This document shows, in pieces, positions 41,832-50,434 of a DNA stretch of 64,000 nucleotides. The position numbers and the translations under genes were made by a program. The first letter of the stretch is position 1. Every line of letters starts with the position of its first letter. The notes below the pieces were generated by a model. It was not told the origin of the DNA. It saw only the letters and a list, made by a program, of their open reading frames with translations, and did not search any database. Source of the DNA: G963669295 sp963669295 (GTDB lineage: Bacteria; Bacteroidota; Bacteroidia; Flavobacteriales_D; CALLUQ01); the NCBI GenBank assembly GCA_963669295.1, contig OY769938.1:620001-684000 (forward strand), written 5' to 3'.

Positions 41832-42964
41832 CTACTTGGTTTTGCTACAAGTTTAGCGATATAAATAATTGGGTTTAAAAATAGAAACAAGACTTCAAAT
41901 ACAGGCGAAAAAAAGATTAAATCTTTATCTCCCAAAAACCTCATCGCTCGATTAAAGATAATAATTTGCATGAGAAAACGGAATGCAAACGCTCCTAAAG
42001 CGACGTACATCCAGTTTTTCAAGATTAATAACACTATAAAGGATATAAAAAACAGCAAAACGCTCAGCGGCAATAAAAAAAGCAGCAATTTATGCACAAA
42101 TCGATAATGTTCTGCAGTAGTAAAGTGTCGCCTCTTTTGCCGCCACCAACCCAGCCAACTTGTTTTGGGCTGCGATATAGTGTGGCTATTTTGCTGTACT
42201 TCAATACAAGTGTTTTTACTACGCGCTACCTGGTTGATGAATAAATCATCGTCGCCAGAAGCAATGTGATAGTGCGTTTTAAAACCACTCACACTAAAAA
42301 ACAACTCTTTGCGGTACGCTAAATTACGTCCTACCCCCATGTAAGGAAGCTTGGCCAAAGCAAACGACAAGTATTGCAACCCAATGTAAAACGTATCGAA
42401 TCGAATGAGCTTATTCAACAGTCCTTTTTTCTTTTCGTAAGGACTATAGCCCAATACAATAGGGGTTTGTGCATCCAGGCCGGCAGTCATGTTATTGATC
42501 CAATCTTTGCTGGTTGGCACACAATCGGCATCGGCCAATAGTAAATGGCCGTACTTTGCTCCTTTTATCCCAAGGGTAAGGGCTAGTTTTTTTCCATACC
42601 ATTCGTGGCGATCGCTCTCTTCTAAATTCACTACATGCAAGTTGTCGTACTTCAATTGCATGGCGGTTAAAATATCTTTAGTACTGTCCCACGAGGCATC
42701 GTTTACCACCACCACTTCAAACTCTGGATAGTGTTGATCAAAAAACAAGGGGAGGTTACGCATCAGGTTTTTTTCTTCATTGCGGGCACATATAATCACC
42801 GAAATGGGAGGCTGGCTGCTGGCTTTGGGAGTGGCTTTATGAAAGGCCAATCGGGTAAAAAAGAAGAGGTAAAAAAACAATTGCAGCAAGAAGGAAAAGG
42901 CAAAAATGCCTAAAACCACCGTTTCGAAATTATAACCTAAGGTGCTAAAGTCCATGAAATCCAC
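41822..42964 (-). CDS. Membrane-bound glycosyltransferase family 2 protein
   Basis: A 380-residue GT2 enzyme with an N-terminal membrane helix (about residues 15-38) and two or three C-terminal helices (about 295-370). The catalytic part has ISVIICARNEEKNL, VVVVNDASWDSTKDIL, LLADADCVP (the DxD), SGDDDLFINQVA (the TED/DDD-type site) and QKRRH in place of QxxRW. This arrangement is that of processive or polyprenyl-linked GT2 enzymes. It may start at residue 1 or 4 (two ATGs). It is upstream of, and overlaps by 10 nt, the sigma-factor gene. Confidence 0.87.
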   Translation of the reverse strand: MDFMDFSTLGYNFETVVLGIFAFSFLLQLFFYLFFFTRLAFHKATPKASSQPPISVIICARNEEKNLMRNLPLFFDQHYPEFEVVVVNDASWDSTKDILTAMQLKYDNLHVVNLEESDRHEWYGKKLALTLGIKGAKYGHLLLADADCVPTSKDWINNMTAGLDAQTPIVLGYSPYEKKKGLLNKLIRFDTFYIGLQYLSFALAKLPYMGVGRNLAYRKELFFSVSGFKTHYHIASGDDDLFINQVARSKNTCIEVQQNSHTISQPKTSWLGWWRQKRRHFTTAEHYRFVHKLLLFLLPLSVLLFFISFIVLLILKNWMYVALGAFAFRFLMQIIIFNRAMRFLGDKDLIFFSPVFEVLFLFLNPIIYIAKLVAKPSRWS

Positions 42965-43001
42965 TGCTACTACACAAAATTATCCTTATTGCAATATATC
43001 T

Positions 43002-43009
43002 TATCTTTG
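43002..43009 (+). promoter_or_regulatory. -7 promoter box of tgt
   Basis: TATCTTTG, an exact TAnnTTTG, ends 26 nt before the tgt ATG at 43036. The only TTG upstream is too close to serve as -33. Confidence 0.45.
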
Positions 43010-43035
43010 GCACCGATGTACTTTTCAACAAGTTT

Positions 43036-44166
43036 ATGCACTTTAATTTAATTGCCAACGATAGCGGCTCCAAAGCCAGAGCAGGAGAAATCACCACAGA
43101 TCACGGAACCATCGAAACCCCCATTTTTATGCCAGTAGGCACGGCGGCAACGGTAAAAGCAGTGCATCAACGGGAGCTAAAAAACGACATTAAGGCCCAA
43201 ATCATTCTGGGCAACACCTACCACCTGTACTTACGACCGGGGTTAGAAATTTTAGAACAAGCCGGAGGGCTCCATAAATTCAACAATTGGGATCGCCCCA
43301 TACTCACCGACAGCGGAGGGTACCAAGTATACTCCCTTTCTGGCAATCGAAAAATTAAAGAAGAAGGGGTTACCTTCAAGTCGCACATCGATGGGTCGAA
43401 ACACCTGTTTACCCCCGAAGGGGTGATGGACATTCAACGTACCATTGGCGCTGATTTCATCATGGCTTTTGATGAGTGCACCCCCTACCCTTGCGAATAC
43501 GAATACGCAAAAAGATCGATGCACATGACGCACCGCTGGCTCAAGCGATGCTGCGACCGTTTCGACAGTACCGAAGGCAAGTACGGCTATCAACAAACCT
43601 TGCTGCCCATTGTGCAGGGAAGTGTTTACACTGATTTGCGTAAACAATCGGCAGAAGCCATCGCTTCGTTTGATCGTGAGGCCAATGCCATAGGTGGATT
43701 ATCGGTAGGCGAGCCTGCTGAAGAAATGTATGCCATGACCGAAGTGGTGTGCAACATACTACCAGCCGACAAACCTCGTTACTTGATGGGAGTAGGCACA
43801 CCAGCCAATTTGTTGGAGTGCATTGCATTGGGCATCGACATGTTTGATTGTGTAATGCCCACCCGAAACGCTCGCAACGGAATGTTGTTTACCAAAAATG
43901 GTATTATGAACATGCGCAATAAAAAGTGGGAAAACGATTTTAACCCGGTAGATCCGGATGGCACTGCATGGGTAGACCACGAATACTCCCGTGCTTATTT
44001 GCGCCACCTCATGATATCGAAAGAAATGTTGGGCGCACAAATATGCAGCATCCACAACCTGGCCTTTTACCTTTGGCTGGTAGGCGAAGCCCGAAAACAA
44101 ATTGTTGCAGGCACTTTTCATGCATGGAAAAACGACATGGTAAAACAAGTAACTACCCGACTGTAG
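43036..44166 (+). CDS. tgt: Queuine/preQ1 tRNA-ribosyltransferase
   Basis: A 376-residue TGT. It swaps guanine-34 of tRNAs with GUN anticodons for preQ1. Typical parts are TPIFMPVGTAATVKAV, ILGNTYHLYLRPG, ILTDSGGYQVYSL (with the nucleophile/general-acid aspartate), MAFDECTPYP, GGLSVGEPAEEM and YLMGVGTPANLLE. The bacterial zinc-site cysteines (CXCXXC) that precede SRAYL are replaced by PDGTAWVDHEY (residues 307-317); only the later His340 stays, with Cys337 three residues before it. I believe this is usual for the phylum. The LptF/G-like gene follows after 3 nt. Confidence 0.95.
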   Translation: MHFNLIANDSGSKARAGEITTDHGTIETPIFMPVGTAATVKAVHQRELKNDIKAQIILGNTYHLYLRPGLEILEQAGGLHKFNNWDRPILTDSGGYQVYSLSGNRKIKEEGVTFKSHIDGSKHLFTPEGVMDIQRTIGADFIMAFDECTPYPCEYEYAKRSMHMTHRWLKRCCDRFDSTEGKYGYQQTLLPIVQGSVYTDLRKQSAEAIASFDREANAIGGLSVGEPAEEMYAMTEVVCNILPADKPRYLMGVGTPANLLECIALGIDMFDCVMPTRNARNGMLFTKNGIMNMRNKKWENDFNPVDPDGTAWVDHEYSRAYLRHLMISKEMLGAQICSIHNLAFYLWLVGEARKQIVAGTFHAWKNDMVKQVTTRL

Positions 44167-44169
44167 AGC

Positions 44170-45252
44170 ATGAAAAAACTCGACCTCTATATCATCAAAA
44201 AGTTTTTGGGGACGTTCTTCTTCATGATCACCTTGTTGATGGCTATCTCTATTGTGTTCGACATTTCAGAACGACTCGATGACTTTTTAGATAACAATGC
44301 CCCGGTTGATGAGATCATCTTCAAGTATTACGTGAACTTTGTGATCTACTACGCCAACCTGTTCAGTGCCTTGCTCATCTTTATTTCGGTGGTCTTGTTT
44401 ACGGCCAAGATGGCGCAGAATACCGAAATTGTTGCCATTCTAAGCAGTGGCGTAAGTTTCAAGCGTTTTTTGTTCCCTTACTTTATTGCCTCTACAGTGC
44501 TCGTTTCTGTATCGCTTTACCTCAACCACTATGTGCTGCCCGAGGCCAATGTGGTAAGGTTGGCTTTTGAAGAAGATTACTTGCGCAACACCTACAGCTA
44601 TAAAAAGCGAAACATCCATCGTGAAATAGCCCCGGGCACCATCATTTACTTTTACAAGTACAGCGCACGCGATAATATTGCCAATGAATTTGCATTGGAA
44701 AAATGGGATGAGGGAGCGATGACCTATAAGATTACCGCACGTGTAGCCAGATGGGATACGGTGGGGTTGACCTGGCAACTCGACGACTATTTTGTGCGCG
44801 ACTTTAGGGAAATGACAGAAAACATTCGGTCGGGCGCCCGATTGGATACCGTGTTGGGGTTTACTCCTTCCGATCTCGACTTTAGCAAGCGTATCAACTC
44901 AGCTTCTTCCATGAATTATGCCGAGCTTAATGCTTATATAGAAGCAGAAACCAAGAAAGGATCGGACAAGGTGGTGCACTACCTCATTGAAAAACACCAG
45001 CGTACCTCCTACCCTTTTGCCACCTATGTGCTTACCCTTATTGGCGTATCCATATCAAGCAGGAAGGTGCGGGGAGGCATCGGCCTACACATTGCCTTTG
45101 GTTTCCTCACGGCCATGTCGTACATGTTTTGCATGAAAATGACCACGGTAGCAGCTACCAATGCAGGGTTAGAGCCTTTCATTGCTGTTTGGCTCCCCAA
45201 TGTGTTGTTCCTCATTTTGGGATTGATTATTTACAAGCGAGCGCCTAAATAA
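44170..45252 (+). CDS. LptF/LptG family permease (YjgP/YjgQ)
   Basis: A 360-residue membrane protein of the LptF/LptG family. Its order is N-terminal LDLYIIKKFLGTFFFMITLL, three N-terminal helices, a periplasmic beta-jellyroll region (about residues 130-255) and three C-terminal helices from about residue 280, with the family's SSRKVRGGIGLHIAFGF near 297. With LptB it would extract lipopolysaccharide from the inner membrane and pass it to LptC. It follows tgt by 3 nt, a common pairing in Bacteroidota. I leave the symbol open because LptF and LptG are hard to tell apart in this phylum. Confidence 0.9.
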   Translation: MKKLDLYIIKKFLGTFFFMITLLMAISIVFDISERLDDFLDNNAPVDEIIFKYYVNFVIYYANLFSALLIFISVVLFTAKMAQNTEIVAILSSGVSFKRFLFPYFIASTVLVSVSLYLNHYVLPEANVVRLAFEEDYLRNTYSYKKRNIHREIAPGTIIYFYKYSARDNIANEFALEKWDEGAMTYKITARVARWDTVGLTWQLDDYFVRDFREMTENIRSGARLDTVLGFTPSDLDFSKRINSASSMNYAELNAYIEAETKKGSDKVVHYLIEKHQRTSYPFATYVLTLIGVSISSRKVRGGIGLHIAFGFLTAMSYMFCMKMTTVAATNAGLEPFIAVWLPNVLFLILGLIIYKRAPK

Positions 45253-45253
45253 C

Positions 45254-46063
45254 TCACAACAGTTCTTGCCACACCTGGTAATTGGGAAAGCACTCCCTCA
45301 AATCGGTGGTTTCATGAAACAGTCCATATACCGACGACCCACTGCCACTCATGGCAGCATACACAGCACCCTTTGCATAAAGCTGGTCTTTTACTGCTGC
45401 AATTTCGGGGTATTGCTTAAAGATGCTTTGCTCAAAATCGTTTGCCACACCATACTGCCATTCTTCTACAGGGATCGCTATTTTTTCAGGAAGGGATATT
45501 GCTTGTGCGGTGGGTACAATGCCCGCATAGGCTTCGGCAGTAGTAACATGAATGCCGGGATATACCAACACCAAATAATAACCGCTTAAGTCCAGGGCAA
45601 TGGGGTTCAACACTTCTCCCCTCCCGGTAACATAAGTAGGCTGAGGGTCAATAAAAAAAGGGCAATCGCTGCCCAAGCGGGCCGCGTAGTTGCGCTGTTG
45701 CGTCACCGACAACCCCAACCCAAACATACCATCGAGCAGTTGAATGAAAAAAGAAGCATCAGCACTTCCTCCCCCCAATCCGGCACCAATAGGAATTACC
45801 TTGTGCAAATGGGCCTGTACCCCTCCCAACGGATGGTCGGCCGCCAGCATATGGTACGCTTGCACACAAAGGTTGTCGTTGCCCTCTCCCGGAATGGGAA
45901 TACCCGAAAACCCCATGGCAATGCCACTATTTGTAGGAACGGCTTCTACCACGTCGCTCAATCCAATGGGGTAAAACACACTTTCAATGTTGTGAAAACC
46001 ATCGGGCCGTTTTGCCACGATGTTTAATCCGATATTGATCTTTGCGCAAGGAAAAGCAACCAT
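45254..46063 (-). CDS. ispE: 4-diphosphocytidyl-2-C-methyl-D-erythritol kinase
   Basis: A 269-residue GHMP kinase. It phosphorylates the 2-hydroxyl of CDP-methylerythritol in the non-mevalonate isoprenoid pathway. Signatures are PCAKINIGLNIVAKRPDGFH at the N-terminus, the ATP loop IPIGAGLGGGSADA (about residues 90-103), GSDCPFFI and, near the end, AAMSGSGSSVYGLF. Length is standard. Only one base separates its stop from the convergent permease stop. Confidence 0.95.
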   Translation of the reverse strand: MVAFPCAKINIGLNIVAKRPDGFHNIESVFYPIGLSDVVEAVPTNSGIAMGFSGIPIPGEGNDNLCVQAYHMLAADHPLGGVQAHLHKVIPIGAGLGGGSADASFFIQLLDGMFGLGLSVTQQRNYAARLGSDCPFFIDPQPTYVTGRGEVLNPIALDLSGYYLVLVYPGIHVTTAEAYAGIVPTAQAISLPEKIAIPVEEWQYGVANDFEQSIFKQYPEIAAVKDQLYAKGAVYAAMSGSGSSVYGLFHETTDLRECFPNYQVWQELL

Positions 46064-46180
46064 AGTGCAAGGGTTAAAACAAAGCTACATAAATCCCACC
46101 ACCTCCCCGCGTTTTTATCAACAATTAAAAAAGTGAATCGGAATAATTTGTAACTTGCCCCCCCAAAATCTAGCGTAATT

Positions 46181-47140
46181 ATGGCGACATACCTTGACTT
46201 TGAACAACCCATCGCAGACTTGATGGAACAACTGGAAAAAGCGCAGCAAATAGCCTCCACCAGCGATGTTGATGTTTCTAAAACCATTAAAGAACTGGAA
46301 CAAAAAATCAAGGATACCCGCATCGGTATTTATGAAGAATTAACCCCCTGGCAAAAGGTACAGGTATCGCGTCACCCCGATCGCCCTTATACCCTTAGCT
46401 ACATCGAAGCCATTACCGACGGTGAATTCATTGAGCTGCATGGCGACCGTACAGTGAAGGACGACAAAGCCATGGTAGGTGGATTTGGAATGATTGATGG
46501 CGAATCGTACATGTTCATCGGTCAGCAAAAAGGAGTCAACACCAAAATGCGTCAATACCGCAACTTTGGAATGGCCAACCCCGAAGGGTACCGCAAAGCC
46601 TTACGCTTGATGAAATTGGCCGAAAAATTCAACAAGCCCATCATTACCTTTATTGATACACCTGGTGCCTATCCTGGCCTGGAAGCCGAAGAGCGCGGGC
46701 AGGGAGAAGCCATTGCACGCAACCTGTATGAAATGATGTTGCTGAAAGTGCCTGTAGTATGCATCGTTATTGGCGAAGGAGCCTCCGGTGGTGCGTTGGG
46801 CATAGGCATTGGCGACAAAGTATTGATGTTGGAAAACACCTGGTACTCGGTAATTTCTCCTGAGTCTTGTTCTTCTATTTTATGGAGAAGCTGGGACTTT
46901 AAAGAGCAAGCAGCCAGTGCATTAAAGCTTACTGCTAAAGACATGCACTCCAACAAATTGATTGATGGCATCATCAAAGAACCAGTGGGTGGAGCACATG
47001 CCAACCCACAAGAGATGTATAAAATCATCAAGCGTGAAATCAAGAAACACGTAGGCAAACTCAACGAGCTCGACACTCAAAAACGCATTGAGAAACGCAC
47101 CAAAAAGTTCATGTCGATGGGGGTGTTTGAAGAAGCCTAG
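46181..47140 (+). CDS. accA: Acetyl-CoA carboxylase carboxyltransferase subunit alpha
   Basis: A 319-residue AccA, of usual length. With AccD it transfers the carboxyl group from carboxybiotin to acetyl-CoA. Seen are YLDFEQPIADLMEQL, the PYTLSYIEAITDGEFIELHG segment, IGQQKG, FIDTPGAYPG, VIGEGASGGALGIGIGD and ISPESCSSILWR. The last 14 codons (from 47096) are repeated at 48783-48827 behind an inserted gene. Its TAG stop overlaps the stop of that gene within CTAG. A near-promoter sequence, TAACTTGC, lies at about 46150. Confidence 0.96.
   Translation: MATYLDFEQPIADLMEQLEKAQQIASTSDVDVSKTIKELEQKIKDTRIGIYEELTPWQKVQVSRHPDRPYTLSYIEAITDGEFIELHGDRTVKDDKAMVGGFGMIDGESYMFIGQQKGVNTKMRQYRNFGMANPEGYRKALRLMKLAEKFNKPIITFIDTPGAYPGLEAEERGQGEAIARNLYEMMLLKVPVVCIVIGEGASGGALGIGIGDKVLMLENTWYSVISPESCSSILWRSWDFKEQAASALKLTAKDMHSNKLIDGIIKEPVGGAHANPQEMYKIIKREIKKHVGKLNELDTQKRIEKRTKKFMSMGVFEEA
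47096..47140 (+). repeat. Left copy of the accA 3'-end direct repeat (in use)
   Basis: The last 45 nt of accA. It aligns without gaps to 48783-48827 with 39 of 45 bases identical. One codon difference is conservative (Lys/Arg); the rest are synonymous or in the stop codon. Confidence 0.85.
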
Positions 47141-48708
47141 TTTCCAAATTCTAATTTGCCAGGAAATTTATTGAAATTCTGATCATACAACAGGTATATA
47201 CTCTTCTGGCTTAATCGAATAAAATTGTAGGTCACAATTCCTCTTAAACTTGTGTTTGGAGTGGAGCCACGTAACATGGGGGTTGGAATATCAATCGTTT
47301 CCAGGTTACCATCTTTATCAATTTGATCTATTTTTAACCTTTCCTGCTTATCGGCTTCAGTTGTAGTATATATTAAATTCAACCTATCTTCCTCAGGCAC
47401 TATCAAATAAGATACCAACCCTCGTTTAGAAGCGGTTTGAGTCTTGTTGATTTCGGTAAACCACTGAAGGCTTGCCAATGTATCAAAAGCAACTACTATG
47501 GCTTTATCACCTTTAAAAGATACTGGGAGGTTTTTAGAATCTCTTACAAGTTTGGTTGATTTAAAATAAGCATTTCTATACCTCCCCAAAAAACCTGAAT
47601 AATGTTGTTCTATTTCCATACTTGCATTGTATGACAACTGCAACTTTTCTGAAATTTTTGATTGAGAATTATTCATTTCTACCACCATTGCAATATGATC
47701 TCCTAATGCATAAGGCCCCAGGAAGTTAAAATCTTCTAATGGAAAACTTTTTAATGTTCGTAGTATATCAATAATTTGATCTCTACTCATTGATTTTGTA
47801 TGACATTGCAATGATGTTTCCAATTCGAAATCAACGGTTTCAAAAAACAAATCCGAGAAAATTCCTCCTGCATAAAAGTTTGAAAAATCCTTAACCAAGC
47901 CATAAATGCATGGTTGATTATTTCGCAAAGTAAACCCGATATCCATTATTCGATAGCCACCTGCTTTCCCCTTTCGTTGTATTGCAATGGGTCGTGACTT
48001 TACATTTCCCTTTATTGCATTGTAACTCACTAACTTAAAGGTGTTTCCCTTTTCCTTGATAAGAAGGGAGAGTAGCTCTCCATAATACAGTAAGTCTATT
48101 ATTCTGCTTCCCTTTTCAAAGGCATAATTTAAGGGTAACTTCTTTAAGCTATCTAATGCTGAATCATATTGAAAAAACTCTCTCTTCACCCCAGCTTCTA
48201 ACAAGTCTCTGTTATAGCAAATCACTGCTTTATTATAATCAGGGTGTTGATTTTGAAACGTATCAAATATTGCAGTTCGGCCTAATATGGCTTTAAGCAA
48301 TGAAGTAACATTACTATTGATTCTTGCTAATAGAAACTTTGGTTTTCCTGAAGCATCTTTTAACCAAACCTCAGCATCCTTAAAAACATTGTATTTTTCA
48401 CGTTCATAATCGATGTACATGAACTTATCTCGTGTGTTTATGTACTCTAAAACTTGATTCATTTTGACGTTATCCATCACTTGAGCAACATCCCCTTTTA
48501 CCTTTAAGAGGCATGCCTTTCTTGAAAATTGATTGAATCGGGTCAAATAAACCGCTTGTTCATCAGCGCCCGCAAAGTTGTATACTATTTTACCGCTCTC
48601 TTTGTCTTCTTTTGAATATAGGCTATCCCCAAACGGTTGAAAATGCTGTGCAATGGTTGGAAGACTGCTCAATAGGCACAGTAACATCATAATTAATCTC
48701 ATGATCAA
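47137..48708 (-). CDS. Secreted protein of unknown function (inserted orphan gene)
   Basis: A 523-residue protein that I do not recognise. It has a signal peptide (MIMRLIMMLLCLLSSLPTIA, then QHF), so it is exported. The rest is mostly beta-like and hydrophilic, with no clear repeat, lipobox or T9SS C-terminal signal; it ends KLEFGN. The gene is clearly richer in A+T than its neighbours and uses codons such as TTA, AGA and ATA more. It lies between two copies of the accA 3' end, which points to acquisition by transfer. Its stop codon overlaps that of accA. Confidence 0.7.
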   Translation of the reverse strand: MIMRLIMMLLCLLSSLPTIAQHFQPFGDSLYSKEDKESGKIVYNFAGADEQAVYLTRFNQFSRKACLLKVKGDVAQVMDNVKMNQVLEYINTRDKFMYIDYEREKYNVFKDAEVWLKDASGKPKFLLARINSNVTSLLKAILGRTAIFDTFQNQHPDYNKAVICYNRDLLEAGVKREFFQYDSALDSLKKLPLNYAFEKGSRIIDLLYYGELLSLLIKEKGNTFKLVSYNAIKGNVKSRPIAIQRKGKAGGYRIMDIGFTLRNNQPCIYGLVKDFSNFYAGGIFSDLFFETVDFELETSLQCHTKSMSRDQIIDILRTLKSFPLEDFNFLGPYALGDHIAMVVEMNNSQSKISEKLQLSYNASMEIEQHYSGFLGRYRNAYFKSTKLVRDSKNLPVSFKGDKAIVVAFDTLASLQWFTEINKTQTASKRGLVSYLIVPEEDRLNLIYTTTEADKQERLKIDQIDKDGNLETIDIPTPMLRGSTPNTSLRGIVTYNFIRLSQKSIYLLYDQNFNKFPGKLEFGN

Positions 48709-48782
48709 AACTAATTATTTTTGTCGCATGAACTGGGGGCAATTATTATAAGAAAACATGGATGAATTTAGTCAATCAAAAG

Positions 48783-48827
48783 CGCACCAGGAAATTCATG
48801 TCGATGGGGGTATTTGAAGAAGCGTAA
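48783..48827 (+). repeat. Right copy of the accA 3'-end direct repeat (stranded)
   Basis: A gene fragment that reads RTRKFMSMGVFEEA and a TAA stop, the same end as AccA. It has no upstream accA sequence: the reading before 48783 does not align to AccA. It lies 2 nt before the stop of the convergent lipoprotein gene, which is the spacing expected for an original accA end at this place. Confidence 0.85.
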
Positions 48828-48829
48828 CC

Positions 48830-50140
48830 CTACTTATTATACAACACATGCACATCCCGAATAAGATCGGAATGATACACACTCACAATGTGTGCTCCTG
48901 TACTGTATTCATGAAAGGCGAGTTCAGTGCCTATGGTCAATAACAATTCGTTGTTAATCACATTCAACTCCATGTTTGTGGCGTCCACCCCATTGATGAG
49001 GGTAATCAAGCTATTGTTACTATAGGTATAACGGTACACCCCTGTTTCGTGGGCAATGAGCAAAGTATTGCTATCTACCTGCACCACTGCACGAATGGCT
49101 CCTGCCGGTATGCTGTGGGGCGACCAAAATGAATTGCCTGTAAAATTGTAAATGTGTAGCTCTCCCTGTCCGTTGTTGTTGCCCAACACAAACAGCTCAT
49201 CGTTGCTTTTGGTACCATAGCCTACCACATCGAAGTTGAGTACCGCTGTTTGTTCAATAGCTCCTGAGATTTTGTATTGCGTTACCAACAAGCGGTTCGA
49301 ATTGGCAATGGCTTTTTGGTCAGACACCACCAAACCGTTATGCCCCCAGGTTTCTTCAGGATGGTAGCCGCTGAGTGCGTTGGCCAACACATCTACTCCT
49401 CCATGCCTATCGTACCCTTTAATTTCGCCTGAAGTAGCCGAAACGTAGGTCATTACCTCCCCTTCGTTTTGGTGAATGCGATTAAAATGAGGAAAATCAA
49501 CAGTACCCGTAGTAGGAATGCTCCACAAAAAACTGGTAAAGCCACTACTCAACTTATGCACATTTAAATCGCCCGTAAAGCTGCCCATCGTATACAACTG
49601 CTGATCGTATGAACTTACTGCTGTTCCTCCATAATCGCTGGTTACTGTCATCAATGCCTCCAGGTTGTTGTTCCCATCCAACCGGTACCAGGCAACTGAG
49701 TTGCTGGTTGGGGCAGACACCACCAATACTTCCTTCACCTCCAATGGCACCCCTACCACCACCACCTCTATAAACTTCTTGGTTTCGTTGGTACCATCGT
49801 TGGCTGTAACTTGTAAAAAATAACTGCCAGTAGCAGTATGAATGTCGTCGAGGGTGAGTCCGTTAACCAAATTATAGGTAGTGCCTGAAGGGCGAAACGT
49901 TTTGGGAGCCACTACTGGAATAAGGTTTTGATCTACCAACTCAATGGCCACATAATCAAGGTTTTGATCGTCGGTGATGGTGGCTGTTACTTCAACAATG
50001 TCGTACACATCAAACGATGCATTGGTAACAGGAGTATTTACCGTAATGGAAGGAGGGGTATTGTCTTTATCTTTCTTACAGCCTATTACCGCTAGTAGAA
50101 CAAACAACCACAATAGCTTATGTTTGAAATGCATCAACAC
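48830..50140 (-). CDS. Lipoprotein with propeller-like repeats, function unknown
   Basis: A 436-residue lipoprotein. The N-terminus has a lipobox AVIGC with Cys21, followed by KKDKD. Residues about 28-135 read like an Ig/cadherin-type domain (PPSITVNTPVTNASFDVYD to EVVVVG). The remainder has repeated short strands with LFVLGNNN, LLIAHETGVYRYTY and LLLTIGTELAFHEYS, which looks like a beta-propeller. It should be anchored to a membrane, probably the outer one. The partner is unknown. It is convergent with the stranded accA end. Confidence 0.75.
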   Translation of the reverse strand: MLMHFKHKLLWLFVLLAVIGCKKDKDNTPPSITVNTPVTNASFDVYDIVEVTATITDDQNLDYVAIELVDQNLIPVVAPKTFRPSGTTYNLVNGLTLDDIHTATGSYFLQVTANDGTNETKKFIEVVVVGVPLEVKEVLVVSAPTSNSVAWYRLDGNNNLEALMTVTSDYGGTAVSSYDQQLYTMGSFTGDLNVHKLSSGFTSFLWSIPTTGTVDFPHFNRIHQNEGEVMTYVSATSGEIKGYDRHGGVDVLANALSGYHPEETWGHNGLVVSDQKAIANSNRLLVTQYKISGAIEQTAVLNFDVVGYGTKSNDELFVLGNNNGQGELHIYNFTGNSFWSPHSIPAGAIRAVVQVDSNTLLIAHETGVYRYTYSNNSLITLINGVDATNMELNVINNELLLTIGTELAFHEYSTGAHIVSVYHSDLIRDVHVLYNK

Positions 50141-50311
50141 ACCTTAAAATTACGAAAATTGCCGCAATTTTATTACATTAACAACGAATGCAACCCGCGC
50201 CAATGAACCCAATGACTCCGAATCGATTGGCTCGTTTTTAAATGAACGCAACATCAGTTGCATAACTAAACACCGATGAAATAATCAATTTTTTCATCTA
50301 ACCACTTTTTC

Positions 50312-50431
50312 ATGAACCACAACCTCCTCGAACTTCCTCGTATTGAAACTGCCCTCAAACAAGCAGAGCTGGAACATCTAAAAGCACAAACAGCAGCAGG
50401 TGTATTTAGCGAAGAAAAAGAGGAGGAATAA
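50312..50431 (+). CDS. Small ORF of 39 codons upstream of the HEXXH protein
   Basis: ATG 50312 opens a 39-residue frame beginning MNHNLLELPRIETALKQAEL and ending SEEKEEE with TAA at 50429. It is one amphipathic, charged helix by appearance. It ends 3 nt before the GTG of the next gene, and its last codons (GAGGAGGAA) form the Shine-Dalgarno sequence of that gene. It could be a real small partner protein or only a coupling leader. No homologue comes to mind. Confidence 0.45.
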   Translation: MNHNLLELPRIETALKQAELEHLKAQTAAGVFSEEKEEE

Positions 50432-50434
50432 AAC

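Larger units (their letters stand above)
47096..48827. mobile_element. Candidate one-gene insertion at the 3' end of accA
   Basis: The block between the two 45-nt repeats carries only the AT-rich secreted-protein gene and about 75 nt upstream of it. There is no integrase, transposase or terminal inverted repeat in the block, so the mechanism is open: site-specific insertion by an enzyme encoded elsewhere, or homologous exchange with a foreign chromosome piece holding a different accA end. Confidence 0.6.

Noticed and set aside
47096..48827. An insertion sequence
   Set aside because: There is no transposase and no terminal inverted repeat, and the flanking repeats are much too long and too diverged for a target-site duplication.
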